A DNA stretch of 64,000 bases from JADJPO01 sp963750395 (GTDB lineage Bacteria > Actinomycetota > Actinomycetes > Actinomycetales > Kineosporiaceae): positions 410,815 to 474,814 of the forward strand of contig CAVVQM010000008.1 in assembly GCA_963750395.1 (NCBI GenBank). Reading direction: 5' to 3'. Under the pieces are notes generated by a model. That model was not told where the DNA came from. It ran no database searches and saw only the letters and a program-made list of their open reading frames with translations. Position numbers and translations under genes: made by a program. Position 1 is the first letter of the stretch. The number at the start of each line of letters is the position of its first letter. Of the stretch, positions 18,255-27,494 are shown in pieces.

Positions 18255-19235
18255 TCAAGGCGACCATCCGTCGTCGTGACAGGCTGAGATCAGAGCGGCC
18301 CGGCGTTGGAGGTAGGCGGGCAACTCGTTGTTGAAGGTGGAGTCGTCGGAGGTCTCGATGTCGAGTCGGGACGCGTACTCACGCAGGGGCCCGGACAGGG
18401 CCGCCGATACGTACTCGTCCGGCGTCGTCTTCGCCTCGATGAACCCATCGATCGCGGCCTCGAGGACGGTCAACAACCCATCGCCGCATCCGTCCGCGTG
18501 TGCGCCGGTTCTCAGCAGAAACGTCGCGTCGGCGACCACGAGGACCGACGGAGCCGCCGAGGTCTCCACCCGTGCGCTGTGGAAGTACCTCAGCACCGGG
18601 TAGGCGCGCTGGCGCTCTGCCGCGTCAGAGATCGCCGAAGCCATCCCCTGCAGGTAGGTGTGCATCGAACGAACCGGGTCTCCGAGAGCGGCACGCTGTA
18701 TGAAGGTCACCGGGTCTGCGCCGAGGCCACGAATGTCAGAGGCCATTGCGCGCCGCGCGATCGCCGCCGACAGCACCGAGAGGATGTAGGACAACGACAC
18801 CGTCACGACCAGGGTGCCGATGAGCGACATGCTCGTGGCGAACATGGTCCAGGGGAACCTTCCCGGAACGTAGTCCCCGTACCCGAGGCCGGACAGCGTT
18901 GTGGGAACGAAGTACAGAGTCTGGCTCGTGTCGGCGCCCAGCCGCGTGCCGTTGCTCACCACTGACCCTGGGTGGGCCACGAAGACCAGCCACGTGCCGA
19001 GTACCAGACCGCCGTACCAGAGGAGGATCGCGACGACGACCATCATGGGACCGACCAGGCTCAGCACCCCGTGGATGGGCCTTCGCCGATGTGCGACGAG
19101 AAACAACTCCCATACCGGCCGCGACCACCCGCGCGTCAAGGGACCGGCTCGCGACGCGCTCAGAATCGTGATGAAGACGTCGAGGAGAATGACCGCGATG
19201 ATGGTCAAGCCGACGGCGGTCAGAACGATGGACAT
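18255..19235 (-). CDS. Potassium-channel-like two-helix ion channel (copy 1)
   Basis: About 326 residues from ATG 19235, which follows GAGGAAG. There are hydrophobic segments at the N-terminus and around LSLVGPMMVVVAILLWYGGLVLGTWLVF. A pore loop, FVPTTLSGLGYGDYVPG, resembles the K+ selectivity filter (xGYGD), and it is followed by another helix. The long cytoplasmic C-terminus has no recognised RCK domain. Ion-channel (Ion_trans_2) membership is inferred from the filter. The residue encoded at 18502 is Ala here and Val in copy 2. The 208 bp towards mscS contain no gene I can support. Confidence 0.8.
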   Translation of the reverse strand: MSIVLTAVGLTIIAVILLDVFITILSASRAGPLTRGWSRPVWELFLVAHRRRPIHGVLSLVGPMMVVVAILLWYGGLVLGTWLVFVAHPGSVVSNGTRLGADTSQTLYFVPTTLSGLGYGDYVPGRFPWTMFATSMSLIGTLVVTVSLSYILSVLSAAIARRAMASDIRGLGADPVTFIQRAALGDPVRSMHTYLQGMASAISDAAERQRAYPVLRYFHSARVETSAAPSVLVVADATFLLRTGAHADGCGDGLLTVLEAAIDGFIEAKTTPDEYVSAALSGPLREYASRLDIETSDDSTFNNELPAYLQRRAALISACHDDGWSP

Positions 19236-19377
19236 CGTGAGCTCGCTTCCTCGAGCGCGGCGTCTTGGCGTTCTTTCCGATTGCGTTCTGGCGGTGCGGG
19301 TCGTGGTGAAGAGCCGGGTTTCACGCGCTCGATCGTGTCTGGGTCGCGGGGTGAGCGGCCCGCCGGCGTTGCGAAGG

Positions 19378-19633
19378 TCAGCGGACCTTGAGGCCGCGCC
19401 CGGCGACGAGCGAGACACCAACGGCGGCGAGGGCGACCTGGATGATCAGTTCGATCCAGTCGATCCCCCCGGTGTCGGAGACCCCGAGGAGCCGCGCGAT
19501 CAGGGTGCCGACGAGAGCGGCGACGATGCCGATGCCGATCGTCATGAGGATGCTGATGTCCTGCTTGCCGCGGACCACGAGGCGCCCAAGGACGCCGATG
19601 ATGGCGCCGACGATGATTGCGCTGACGATGCTG
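19378..19633 (-). pseudogene. 5'-truncated glsB copy (GlsB/YeaQ/YmgE family)
   Basis: Same sequence as the intact glsB at 23096-23359, but the duplication junction at 19633/19634 replaces the start codon, the second codon and the ribosome-binding site with glycosyltransferase sequence. An internal GTG at 19578 could still give a 66-residue protein with two of the three helices. Confidence 0.75.
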
Positions 19634-20774
19634 GTCGTTCTGGTGCGGCACCAACGCCCTGCTCCGGCTCGCGGCGCTGAGGGAGATCGGGGGCGTGGCG
19701 ACGGCGAGCCTCACCGAGGACATCGCCACCAGCCTGCGCCTGCACAGGAACGGTTGGTGCACGACCTATCACAACGAGGTGCTGGCCTGCGGACTGGCTG
19801 CTCGGAACATGGCCGAGTACCAGGCCCAACGACTGCGATGGGGAACCGGTGCGATGGAGCTGCTCCGCCGCGAGCGTCCGCTCACCGGGCCGGCCCTGTC
19901 ACTGCCCCAGCGCCTGTCCTATGCGGCCACGTTGCTGGGGTGGTTCGACGCCTGGCGCACCCTGGGATACGTCGTCCTGCCGATCGTGGCGTTGATCACC
20001 GGCCGACTTCCCATCCGCAGTGACGCGACGACCTTCGCCATCGCGTTCACGACCACGTTCATCCTGCAGCGAATCGCCATGGCTGTGCTGGCCAGAGGCT
20101 TTGCTCCGCAGGGGATCGCGGCGGTCTTCGAGATGATCCGTCTGCCCGTCACCCTTCAGGCAACGCTGACGTTCCTGAGCATCCGGGATCGGGCCTTCGT
20201 CGTTACGCCGAAGGGTCGCGCCGAGAGGACGACGTCCATCGTGCCCCGACTGCTCATTGGTCTCATCGCCGCATCCGTGGCGGCACTCGGGGTATTCGCC
20301 GCGACGCTGCTCGGGTGGACGTCAGTGCACTACGAACAGCAGGGTGCGGCCATCGGGACGGCGCTGTTCGCCAGTGCCAACTGTCTCGTCCTGGTTGTGG
20401 CCGTGGCCCGGATCAGGTCCGAGCGGTTCGCCGGGGATCGGCGGCGGGGCGAGCGTTTTCATGTGAAGGCAGCCGGTCGCGTCGGGTCCCGGCCGGCCGA
20501 GATCGTCGACGTCTCCGTCAGCGGAGCGCTGGTCTCGACGACCGTCCCGGCCGGCGAGGAGGACCACGTGGTGCTGACGCTCGACTTCGGAACCGAGACG
20601 ATCATGCTCGAATGCGTCGAACGTTCGAGAAGGGCGGTGAGCCCCGCCGGCACGTTCGTAGTGGGTCTGGAGTTCGTCGTCGGCCAGCCCGAGGAGATCG
20701 CCACGCTGGCCCGTCGGCTCTTCGGCGCCGGATCGGGGGTCTCCAGGTGGGCGGGTATCTCCGCGGCGGCCTGA
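19634..20774 (+). pseudogene. Glycosyltransferase C-terminal fragment with PilZ domain (copy 2)
   Basis: Duplicate of the last ~380 codons of the gene at 15601-17056, identical at the protein level. It begins in mid-gene at VLVRHQRP/FWCGTNA, directly abutting the truncated glsB copy, with no promoter or start of its own. It keeps the TED and QRLRW motifs, the membrane helices and the PilZ domain. Confidence 0.85.
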
Positions 20775-20825
20775 GTGTCCAGGGGCCAGGGGAGTGTTCA
20801 GGAGCTCGCCCGGGGAGCAACCGCC

Positions 20826-21764
20826 TCACGTGTCGTCGGAGCCCCGGTGCCGGATCCGAGGGGAGGTCTTGACGGCGCCGCCGGGGGTGACGTCCGCATC
20901 TCCCTGCAGCGCCGCGCGGAAGCTCGGCGTGGCCTGCAGGGCGATGATCTCCGCGGGCATCTCGATACCCGCGTCATCGAGGGCGGTCTTGACCGCGCCG
21001 ATCGCTCTGTGCAGGACCACCAGGGACTCGTGCTGGCGCGGCGCGGTCCAGAAGCGGGCCTGGATGTCCATGGTGGACACTCCTAGCTCCTCGACCAGCG
21101 CCTCGGGACGCGGGTCGGCGGACACGCCGTCCACCTGCGAGAGTGCCGCGACGATGACTTCCGCCGCCTGACGTGGATCGTTCTCGTAGGCGACACCAAC
21201 GACGAACGCCATCCGCCGCTGGTCATAGTGCGTCTGGACGCGCAACACACTCTTGTACACGTCGCGATTGGGGATCAGGACCAGCTGACCGTCGAACGTC
21301 CTGATCCTGGTCTCCCGGATCGTGATCGCCTCGACCGTACCGCTCTGGCCCTGGACCTCGATCTGGTCGCCGGAGGCGAAGGGCTGACGGAACAGCAGCA
21401 GCACCCCCGCCAGCGTGTTCTCCAAGATGTCCTGGAACGCGAACCCGACGGCCACCGAGAAGAACCCGAGACCGGCCAACAGGTCCACCGGCTTGACCGA
21501 AGGGAAGACCACCGCAGTGGCGATCAACAGCGCCGCCGCCAGCACGAGGACTCCGGCGAGCCGACTGATCACCCGGGAGAAGCTCGGGGTCTGACCTCGA
21601 CTGAGCCACCGGTGCAGCGCCCATCTCAGCAGGCGCGCCAGGCCCCAGCCGACTGCCACCACGATCAGAGCGACGCCGACCCTGGGCAGGGCAGCGATCA
21701 CCGAGTCGGCCATTGCCCGCGCGTCGCCTGACAGATCCACGACCGTCGTACCCCGTGGGAGCAT
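20826..21764 (-). CDS. MscS-family mechanosensitive channel (copy 2)
   Basis: Duplicate of the gene at 17108-18046 with the same three-helix, pore and beta-domain layout. There are two nucleotide differences: a synonymous GTC/GTG change at 21402 and an Ala-to-Thr change in the last codon (20831). Both copies are intact. Confidence 0.9.
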   Translation of the reverse strand: MLPRGTTVVDLSGDARAMADSVIAALPRVGVALIVVAVGWGLARLLRWALHRWLSRGQTPSFSRVISRLAGVLVLAAALLIATAVVFPSVKPVDLLAGLGFFSVAVGFAFQDILENTLAGVLLLFRQPFASGDQIEVQGQSGTVEAITIRETRIRTFDGQLVLIPNRDVYKSVLRVQTHYDQRRMAFVVGVAYENDPRQAAEVIVAALSQVDGVSADPRPEALVEELGVSTMDIQARFWTAPRQHESLVVLHRAIGAVKTALDDAGIEMPAEIIALQATPSFRAALQGDADVTPGGAVKTSPRIRHRGSDDT

Positions 21765-21972
21765 GGTCAGGCCACCGTTCGTGGGGTTCGACCAGATCCG
21801 GCCACCCGCAATCGCATCTGGCGCCCGACCCTCGCCCCGGCACCGGCGGGGACCGGCCACACAGTCGGCTCGACACCGACACCCGTGCTAGAGGTTGTCA
21901 CAATGCATCTCCTTGACGTCGATAGCGAGAACCCCGACCAACCAACCTCGAAGACATGGATCGCAGGCCCGG

Positions 21973-22953
21973 TCAAGGCGACCATCCGTCGTCGTGACAG
22001 GCTGAGATCAGAGCGGCCCGGCGTTGGAGGTAGGCGGGCAACTCGTTGTTGAAGGTGGAGTCGTCGGAGGTCTCGATGTCGAGTCGGGACGCGTACTCAC
22101 GCAGGGGCCCGGACAGGGCCGCCGATACGTACTCGTCCGGCGTCGTCTTCGCCTCGATGAACCCATCGATCGCGGCCTCGAGGACGGTCAACAACCCATC
22201 GCCGCATCCGTCCGCGTGTACGCCGGTTCTCAGCAGAAACGTCGCGTCGGCGACCACGAGGACCGACGGAGCCGCCGAGGTCTCCACCCGTGCGCTGTGG
22301 AAGTACCTCAGCACCGGGTAGGCGCGCTGGCGCTCTGCCGCGTCAGAGATCGCCGAAGCCATCCCCTGCAGGTAGGTGTGCATCGAACGAACCGGGTCTC
22401 CGAGAGCGGCACGCTGTATGAAGGTCACCGGGTCTGCGCCGAGGCCACGAATGTCAGAGGCCATTGCGCGCCGCGCGATCGCCGCCGACAGCACCGAGAG
22501 GATGTAGGACAACGACACCGTCACGACCAGGGTGCCGATGAGCGACATGCTCGTGGCGAACATGGTCCAGGGGAACCTTCCCGGAACGTAGTCCCCGTAC
22601 CCGAGGCCGGACAGCGTTGTGGGAACGAAGTACAGAGTCTGGCTCGTGTCGGCGCCCAGCCGCGTGCCGTTGCTCACCACTGACCCTGGGTGGGCCACGA
22701 AGACCAGCCACGTGCCGAGTACCAGACCGCCGTACCAGAGGAGGATCGCGACGACGACCATCATGGGACCGACCAGGCTCAGCACCCCGTGGATGGGCCT
22801 TCGCCGATGTGCGACGAGAAACAACTCCCATACCGGCCGCGACCACCCGCGCGTCAAGGGACCGGCTCGCGACGCGCTCAGAATCGTGATGAAGACGTCG
22901 AGGAGAATGACCGCGATGATGGTCAAGCCGACGGCGGTCAGAACGATGGACAT
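21973..22953 (-). CDS. Potassium-channel-like two-helix ion channel (copy 2)
   Basis: Duplicate of 18255-19235 with the same GLGYGD pore loop and the same GAGGAAG ribosome-binding site before ATG 22953. One nonsynonymous difference (Ala to Val) lies at 22220 in the cytoplasmic region LLRTG(A/V)HADGCG. Confidence 0.8.
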   Translation of the reverse strand: MSIVLTAVGLTIIAVILLDVFITILSASRAGPLTRGWSRPVWELFLVAHRRRPIHGVLSLVGPMMVVVAILLWYGGLVLGTWLVFVAHPGSVVSNGTRLGADTSQTLYFVPTTLSGLGYGDYVPGRFPWTMFATSMSLIGTLVVTVSLSYILSVLSAAIARRAMASDIRGLGADPVTFIQRAALGDPVRSMHTYLQGMASAISDAAERQRAYPVLRYFHSARVETSAAPSVLVVADATFLLRTGVHADGCGDGLLTVLEAAIDGFIEAKTTPDEYVSAALSGPLREYASRLDIETSDDSTFNNELPAYLQRRAALISACHDDGWSP

Positions 22954-23095
22954 CGTGAGCTCGCTTCCTCGAGCGCGGCGTCTTGGCGTTCTTTCCGATT
23001 GCGTTCTGGCGGTGCGGGTCGTGGTGAAGAGCCGGGTTTCACGCGCTCGATCGTGTCTGGGTCGCGGGGTGAGCGGCCCGCCGGCGTTGCGAAGG

Positions 23096-23359
23096 TCAGC
23101 GGACCTTGAGGCCGCGCCCGGCGACGAGCGAGACACCAACGGCGGCGAGGGCGACCTGGATGATCAGTTCGATCCAGTCGATCCCCCCGGTGTCGGAGAC
23201 CCCGAGGAGCCGCGCGATCAGGGTGCCGACGAGAGCGGCGACGATGCCGATGCCGATCGTCATGAGGATGCTGATGTCCTGCTTGCCGCGGACCACGAGG
23301 CGCCCAAGGACGCCGATGATGGCGCCGACGATGATTGCGCTGACGATGCTGGTGACCAC
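23096..23359 (-). CDS. GlsB/YeaQ/YmgE-family stress membrane protein
   Basis: A protein of 87 residues with three glycine-rich membrane helices (SIVSAIIVGAIIGVLGRLVV, ISILMTIGIGIVAALVGTLIARLLG, WIELIIQVALAAVGVSLVAG), typical of the transglycosylase-associated family. The start is GTG 23359. The first base of that codon belongs to the 5-bp target duplication of the adjacent IS. The present ribosome-binding site (CTGGAGG) is made by the IS end. The original one (AAGGAGGA) can be read on the far side of the IS at 25250-25258. Confidence 0.85.
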   Translation of the reverse strand: MVTSIVSAIIVGAIIGVLGRLVVRGKQDISILMTIGIGIVAALVGTLIARLLGVSDTGGIDWIELIIQVALAAVGVSLVAGRGLKVR

Positions 23360-23405
23360 TAGCCCTCCAGTAAGCGTGTCGGCGTGTCTGATGGGCGCCG
23401 GGCAG

Positions 23406-23470
23406 CACAAAGGCCTTACCTTGCATGGGTTTGCGAGTCTCAACGCAGCCCGGCAAGGAAGGCCTTTGTG
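23406..23470 (+). promoter_or_regulatory. Stem-loop covering the transposase translation start
   Basis: Left arm 23406-23424 (CACAAAGGCCTTACCTTGC) and right arm 23453-23470 (GCAAGGAAGGCCTTTGTG) pair over 18 bp with one bulged base and a 28-base loop. The right arm contains the Shine-Dalgarno sequence (AAGGAAGG) and the first GTG start codon. Folding of transcripts entering from outside would hide the start, as described for several other IS families. Confidence 0.6.
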
Positions 23471-24999
23471 GTGAAGAAGATAGCGCAGGATCAGAGCCGG
23501 CGGAACGCGGCACGACGGCGCCGGCGGGTCGCGGCCCGGCACCGGTTGGCTGGGCACTGGAGCCCGCAGCCGGCGCCGATGCTGACCACGGGCCCGGTGC
23601 ACTACGAGGTCGGCGCGAACGTGGACGCCACCTGTTTCGGGGGGATCGCCGCCTGCACCGGCTGGTCACCAGGCTGGGGCTGCCCGAGGCGATCGACGCC
23701 GATCTGGAACTGTTGAAGGTGCACCTGCCCTACCACGAGTCCGACCATGTGCTGAACCTGGCCTACAACGTGGCCTGCGGCGGCACCCGGTTGGAGGACA
23801 TCGAACGGCTGCGGCACGACACCGCGTACATGAACGCGTTGGGTGCGGACCTGATCCCGGACCCGACCACGGCCGGGGACTTCTGCCGCCGCTTCACCGA
23901 GGAGGACGTCACCACGCTGATGGAGGCGATCAACTCGGTCCGCCCGAAGCTGTGGGCCGGCCGGGGCCGGGACCTGCTCGGCCCGGTCGCCTACCTCGAC
24001 GTCGACGGCACCCTCGCGCCGACCACCGGCGGCAAGCAAGGACGGGATGGACATCTCCTACAAGGGGATCTGGGGCTACCACCCGCTGATCGTGACCCTG
24101 GCCAACACCAGGGAGGTCCTGTACCTGGTCAACCGGCCCGGCAACGTCCCCAGCCACGCCGGGGCGGCCGCATGGATCGACAAGGCCATCGACCTGGTCA
24201 CCCCGCACACGCCCCGGGTCTGCCTGCGCGGGGACACCGACTTCTCCCTGACCGCCCACTTCGACACCTGGGCGGAGCGGGCCGACTTCGTCTTCGGGAT
24301 GGACAACACCACCGCCCTGCGCACCCGCGCCGAGGCCCTCGACGGAGCCCAGCTTGGCGGCGGCTGCACCGACCCGCCCCCTACACCAACGTCACCGGGC
24401 AGATCCGCGCCCGCCGCGAGGACACCAAGGCGGCCATCGTCACCGACCGGGACTACCTGAACCTGCACCTGAACTACGAGGACGTCGCCGAGTTCACCTA
24501 CACCCCCGGCAAGTGCGCCCGCCCCTACCGGGTGATCGCGCTGCGCAAGAACATCAGCCGCGCCCGCGGCGAACAGGTCCTGATCGAGGAGATCCGCTAC
24601 TTCTTCTACATCACCACCCTCACCGAGGCCACCGCCGAGCAGATCGTCGCCGAGGCCAACGACCGCTGCGACCAGGAGAACGTGATCGCCCAGCTGAAGA
24701 ACGGGGTCAACGCACTGCGCGTGCCGCTGTACGACCTGGTCTCCAACTGGGCCTACATGGTCATCGCCGCCCTGGCCTGGAACATCAAGTCCTGGTTCGC
24801 GATGATGATGCACCGCAAGAGCGACCGCCGCGACTACATCCGGATGGAGTTCCGCCGCTTCCTCAACACCATCATCCTGATCCCCGCCATGGTCATCCGC
24901 CGGGCCCGAGGCATCACCATCCGCCTGATCGGCTACACCCCGGCCATCGACCGGCTGCTCACCGTCTGGGCCACCACCGAACGCACCCGCTTCGGCTGA
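23468..24999 (+). pseudogene. IS1380-family DDE transposase (frameshifted)
   Basis: Pieces of one transposase lie in three frames. They are an Arg-rich N-terminus, then LPEAIDADLELLKVHLPYHESDHVLNLAYNVACGGTRLEDIERLR and VAYLDVDGTLAPTTGGK. Next comes MDISYKGIWGYHPLIVTLANTREVLYLVNRPGN with CLRGDTDFS, and finally YRVIALRKNISRARGEQ, YFFYITT, ENVIAQLKNGVNALRVPLYDLVSNWAYMVIAALAWNIKSW. DVDGT and RGDTDFS carry the first catalytic aspartates. Breaks lie at about 23645 (a lost G), 24035 (an extra C) and 24360. As written it is inactive; single-base repairs would restore about 500 residues. Confidence 0.85.
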
Positions 25000-25378
25000 C
25001 CCAGCGCGCCGAACACCGAACACCCACTCGCCCGACCGCGGCGACCCCGCCGCGGCACTCAAACCTGCCCAAGCTCCGACAACCCGCCCACCACGAGCCG
25101 CTCCGCCGCCGCCGACCGCGCAGTAACAACCCCCAGCACCCCCCCAGCCCGCGCAGGCCCGGAACCGACCCTGAGGCACCCCGCCAACCACCACCCAGAT
25201 GATCAACTCGGCAACAGCCACTACCGCAGACAGCTTATTTGAGACTAGCTCCTCCTTGAGTCGATGTGAGTCGTGAATCGCGTCCCCATCTCAGCCGCTA
25301 TCTCGCTCTGGGACAACTGGTGGGAGAAGCTCACACCGAGAACGCGGACCGAGTGGCGCAGGGTGCGCCGCCGAGTTG

Positions 25379-25786
25379 CTAATGGCTGGTGTCGCGCCGC
25401 TGGCGATTCTGTCGAGGTTCCGTCTTGTTCTTGGCGTCGGTGAGCTGGCGGATCAGATCGTCGCGCACCTCGTCGACCGCCCGCTCCATCGGGGTTCGGC
25501 TCGAGGTGGCCACTACCCGGTCGGTCCCCGCGATCCAGCCCTCCAGGGTCACCTTCTGGCTGACGTTGTCGCGATCCTTCACCGTCAACAACAACTCGAC
25601 GGAATCGGCGGGGTAGGAGCGAAGTCGCGCATCGAGGCTCGCCAACCTGTCCACGACACCGACGCGCTCAGAGGACTCCAATCCCTTCCCCAGTCGCAGG
25701 CAGGCATCCACTGTTGCGGGATCGGAGGTACCCACACGTCGCCCCTCGAGTCTGTCCCACGCCCGAATGGCGCGCGTCGATATCAC
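25379..25786 (-). CDS. HPF/RaiA-like ribosome-associated protein
   Basis: The C-terminal 110 residues (LGKGLESSERVGVVDRLASLDARLRSYPADSVELLLTVKDRD, then MERAVDEVRDDLIRQLTDAKNKTEPRQNRQ) match small HPF/S30EA-type proteins that bind and silence ribosomes under stress. The start is uncertain: GTG 25786 is proposed, but other GTG codons are in frame and no strong Shine-Dalgarno sequence is visible. The frame extends to 26020 through sequence that overlaps the divergent DUF2254 start and is probably not translated. The 134 bp towards the IS should be the original glsB promoter region. Confidence 0.55.
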   Translation of the reverse strand: MISTRAIRAWDRLEGRRVGTSDPATVDACLRLGKGLESSERVGVVDRLASLDARLRSYPADSVELLLTVKDRDNVSQKVTLEGWIAGTDRVVATSSRTPMERAVDEVRDDLIRQLTDAKNKTEPRQNRQRRDTSH

Positions 25787-26010
25787 TCTACGCCAGAGGG
25801 TTTGATACGCCCGCCGGCGCGGTTGGTGACCGGCCGCGGCGCGGCCACCGCGCGTCCTCTCGCCGTCGTGCCGCAGACCCGGATCGATGTGGACCTCACC
25901 GCACGACCGTTGCGGGCCCCGAGTACCCAGAGGCCCTGGGGAAACGCACACCATGAGCAGGTGGTCGTGTGGTCGACTTGGGTGTATAGCGGGCGGAGAA
26001 TCGGGGAGCG

Positions 26011-27390
26011 ATGACTCCATCGGGACTGGCGGACAGGGTGCGGATTCTGCGCGAGGCCTGGCGTGTGAAGTTGTGGCCGTTGCCGACCCTGGGAGTCGTG
26101 CTCGGCGTCGCTGTCGGTGTGGGCCTGCCGCGCGTCGACGCGGCCATCGATGATCAATTGCCTGCGTCGCTGACCGTGTACCTGTTCGGAGGCGGAGCGG
26201 ACGCGGCCCGTACGGTCTTGGATTCGATCGCCGGCTCGTTGATCACCGTCACCTCGTTGACCTTCTCGCTCACAGTCGTGACCCTTCAGCTGGCCAGTAG
26301 TCAGTATTCGCCTCGTCTGCTGCGGACCTTCTCGCGTGACCGAGTGGTCCACGCCACGCTCGCGCTCTTCCTCTCGACATTCACCTACTCGTTGGCGGTG
26401 TTGCGGACCGTGCGGACTGCGGCCGACGAGCAGGAGGTCTTCGTCCCGCAGCTGTCGGTGACCTTGGCTTTCGCGCTCGCTGTGGCCAGTGTCTTGGCTC
26501 TGGTGGGCTTCCTGGCTCACCTCACCGGGGAGATCCGGGTCGAGACGATGCTGCAGAAGGTCCACATTGATGCCAGCAAGACGGTCAAGGCGTTGACGGT
26601 GGAGCGTGACGACCGCGACGCAGACGGCCTGATCCTCCCAGCCAGGCCGGCGGGGACTGTGCCGGTAATGGCGCGTTCGTCGGGCTTCCTGGTGTCCGTG
26701 GACGAGGACGCTCTGCTGGCCGCGGCCGTCGACGCTGACGCGGTGGTCTTCGTCGACCGCAACCCTGGGGAGTCCATCGTCGCCGGTTCTCCGCTCGGTG
26801 CGGCCTGGCCTCGCCATGCTGACTCGTTCGACGCCGAGAGGTGGGGAGCTCTGAGCGAGCGGACAGCGAATGCCGTCTCGACCGGCTTCGAGCGCACCGC
26901 CGCCCAGGACATCGCCTTCGGCCTGCGGCAGCTCACCGATGTCGCGATCAGGGCCCTGTCCCCGGGGATCAACGATCCGACCACGGCGGTCCACGCCCTG
27001 GGTCACTGCTCGGCGCTGTTGGTCGAGCTGGCCGGCCGTGACCTCCGGTCCCGGACGCTCAGGGATGAGGACGACGAGATTCGGGTCGTCGTGCGTCGCC
27101 CAGACTTTCGCCAGCTGTTGGACGAGGCGGTGGCCCAGCCTCGACGCTACGGCGCGAGCGATCCCGCGGTCCTGGCCAGGATCCTTGCCCTGCTGGACGA
27201 GCTTGCGTGGTGTGTCCGACTGCCAGATCACCAGGGTGCGATTGCAGACCAGCTCGTCCGCCTGCGCGCCACCGTCGCCGCCCAGCCCTTCGATGCCACC
27301 GAACGCGTCTGGTTGGAAGGATTGGCCGAACGCGTGGACCAAACGATGGCCGGCCGGCAGCGGCCGAGACACCTTCACCTGGAACAGTAG
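26011..27390 (+). CDS. DUF2254 membrane protein
   Basis: A protein of 459 residues with four membrane helices in the first 170. These are LWPLPTLGVVLGVAVGVGLP, TVLDSIAGSLITVTSLTFSLTVVTLQLAS, LALFLSTFTYSLAVL and LAFALAVASVLALVGFLAHL. The family-typical QLASSQYSPRLLRTFSRDRVVHATL and ALSPGINDPTTAVHALGHC blocks are present. The rest is a cytoplasmic alpha/beta region. Function is not established for the family. It is uninterrupted, unlike many neighbours. Confidence 0.88.
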   Translation: MTPSGLADRVRILREAWRVKLWPLPTLGVVLGVAVGVGLPRVDAAIDDQLPASLTVYLFGGGADAARTVLDSIAGSLITVTSLTFSLTVVTLQLASSQYSPRLLRTFSRDRVVHATLALFLSTFTYSLAVLRTVRTAADEQEVFVPQLSVTLAFALAVASVLALVGFLAHLTGEIRVETMLQKVHIDASKTVKALTVERDDRDADGLILPARPAGTVPVMARSSGFLVSVDEDALLAAAVDADAVVFVDRNPGESIVAGSPLGAAWPRHADSFDAERWGALSERTANAVSTGFERTAAQDIAFGLRQLTDVAIRALSPGINDPTTAVHALGHCSALLVELAGRDLRSRTLRDEDDEIRVVVRRPDFRQLLDEAVAQPRRYGASDPAVLARILALLDELAWCVRLPDHQGAIADQLVRLRATVAAQPFDATERVWLEGLAERVDQTMAGRQRPRHLHLEQ

Positions 27391-27494
27391 CCGGGGGCGG
27401 CGCTGGTTGCCCTTGTCGGCCGTCGCGGGCAGGCTGGATCCCGCAGCGCCCCGGGGGATGGGGTCGCGACCTGGAAAGCAACCGAGGAGGCCGA

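Larger units (their letters stand above)
15916..19633. repeat. Tandem duplication, copy 1 (3,718 bp)
   Basis: This segment is repeated directly downstream with a constant offset of 3,718 bp. I found five differences in the alignment by eye: 16675 C/G, 17062 T/C, 17113 C/T, 17684 G/C and 18502 G/A (copy 1/copy 2). The copy starts inside the glycosyltransferase gene and ends inside glsB, 13 codons from its normal N-terminal region. Confidence 0.95.
19634..23351. repeat. Tandem duplication, copy 2 (3,718 bp)
   Basis: Direct repeat of 15916-19633 at an offset of 3,718 bp, about 99.87% identical. The novel joint at 19633/19634 shares only GT between the two parent sequences, so no long homology was used. 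The right edge lies 12 bp from the left end of the IS1380-like element. Confidence 0.95.
23364..25244 (+). mobile_element. IS1380-like insertion sequence, 1,881 bp, flanked by CTAGC
   Basis: The element is bounded by direct repeats CTAGC at 23359-23363 and 25245-25249. It has imperfect 12-bp terminal inverted repeats (CCTCCAGTAAGC on the left, TCTCAAATAAGC read inward from the right; 9 of 12 match, followed by a shared TGTC). It carries one transposase gene and about 245 bp of non-coding 3' sequence rich in ACC/CCG, in which I see no gene. The reconstruction is supported because joining the flanks restores an ideal ribosome-binding site for glsB. Confidence 0.8.

Noticed and set aside
18184..18340. 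Short plus-strand frame starting MHLLDVDSENPDQ
   Set aside because: No homology recognised, no good ribosome-binding site, and it runs antisense into the channel gene; the identical copy in the duplication adds no evidence.
23406..23470. Rho-independent terminator at the strong hairpin
   Set aside because: No T-run follows, and the right arm contains the transposase Shine-Dalgarno sequence and start codon, so a translation-blocking role fits better.
15916..25244. Composite transposon carrying the duplicated block
   Set aside because: Only one IS copy is present, at the right edge; no matching element or inverted repeat lies at 15916 or 19634.
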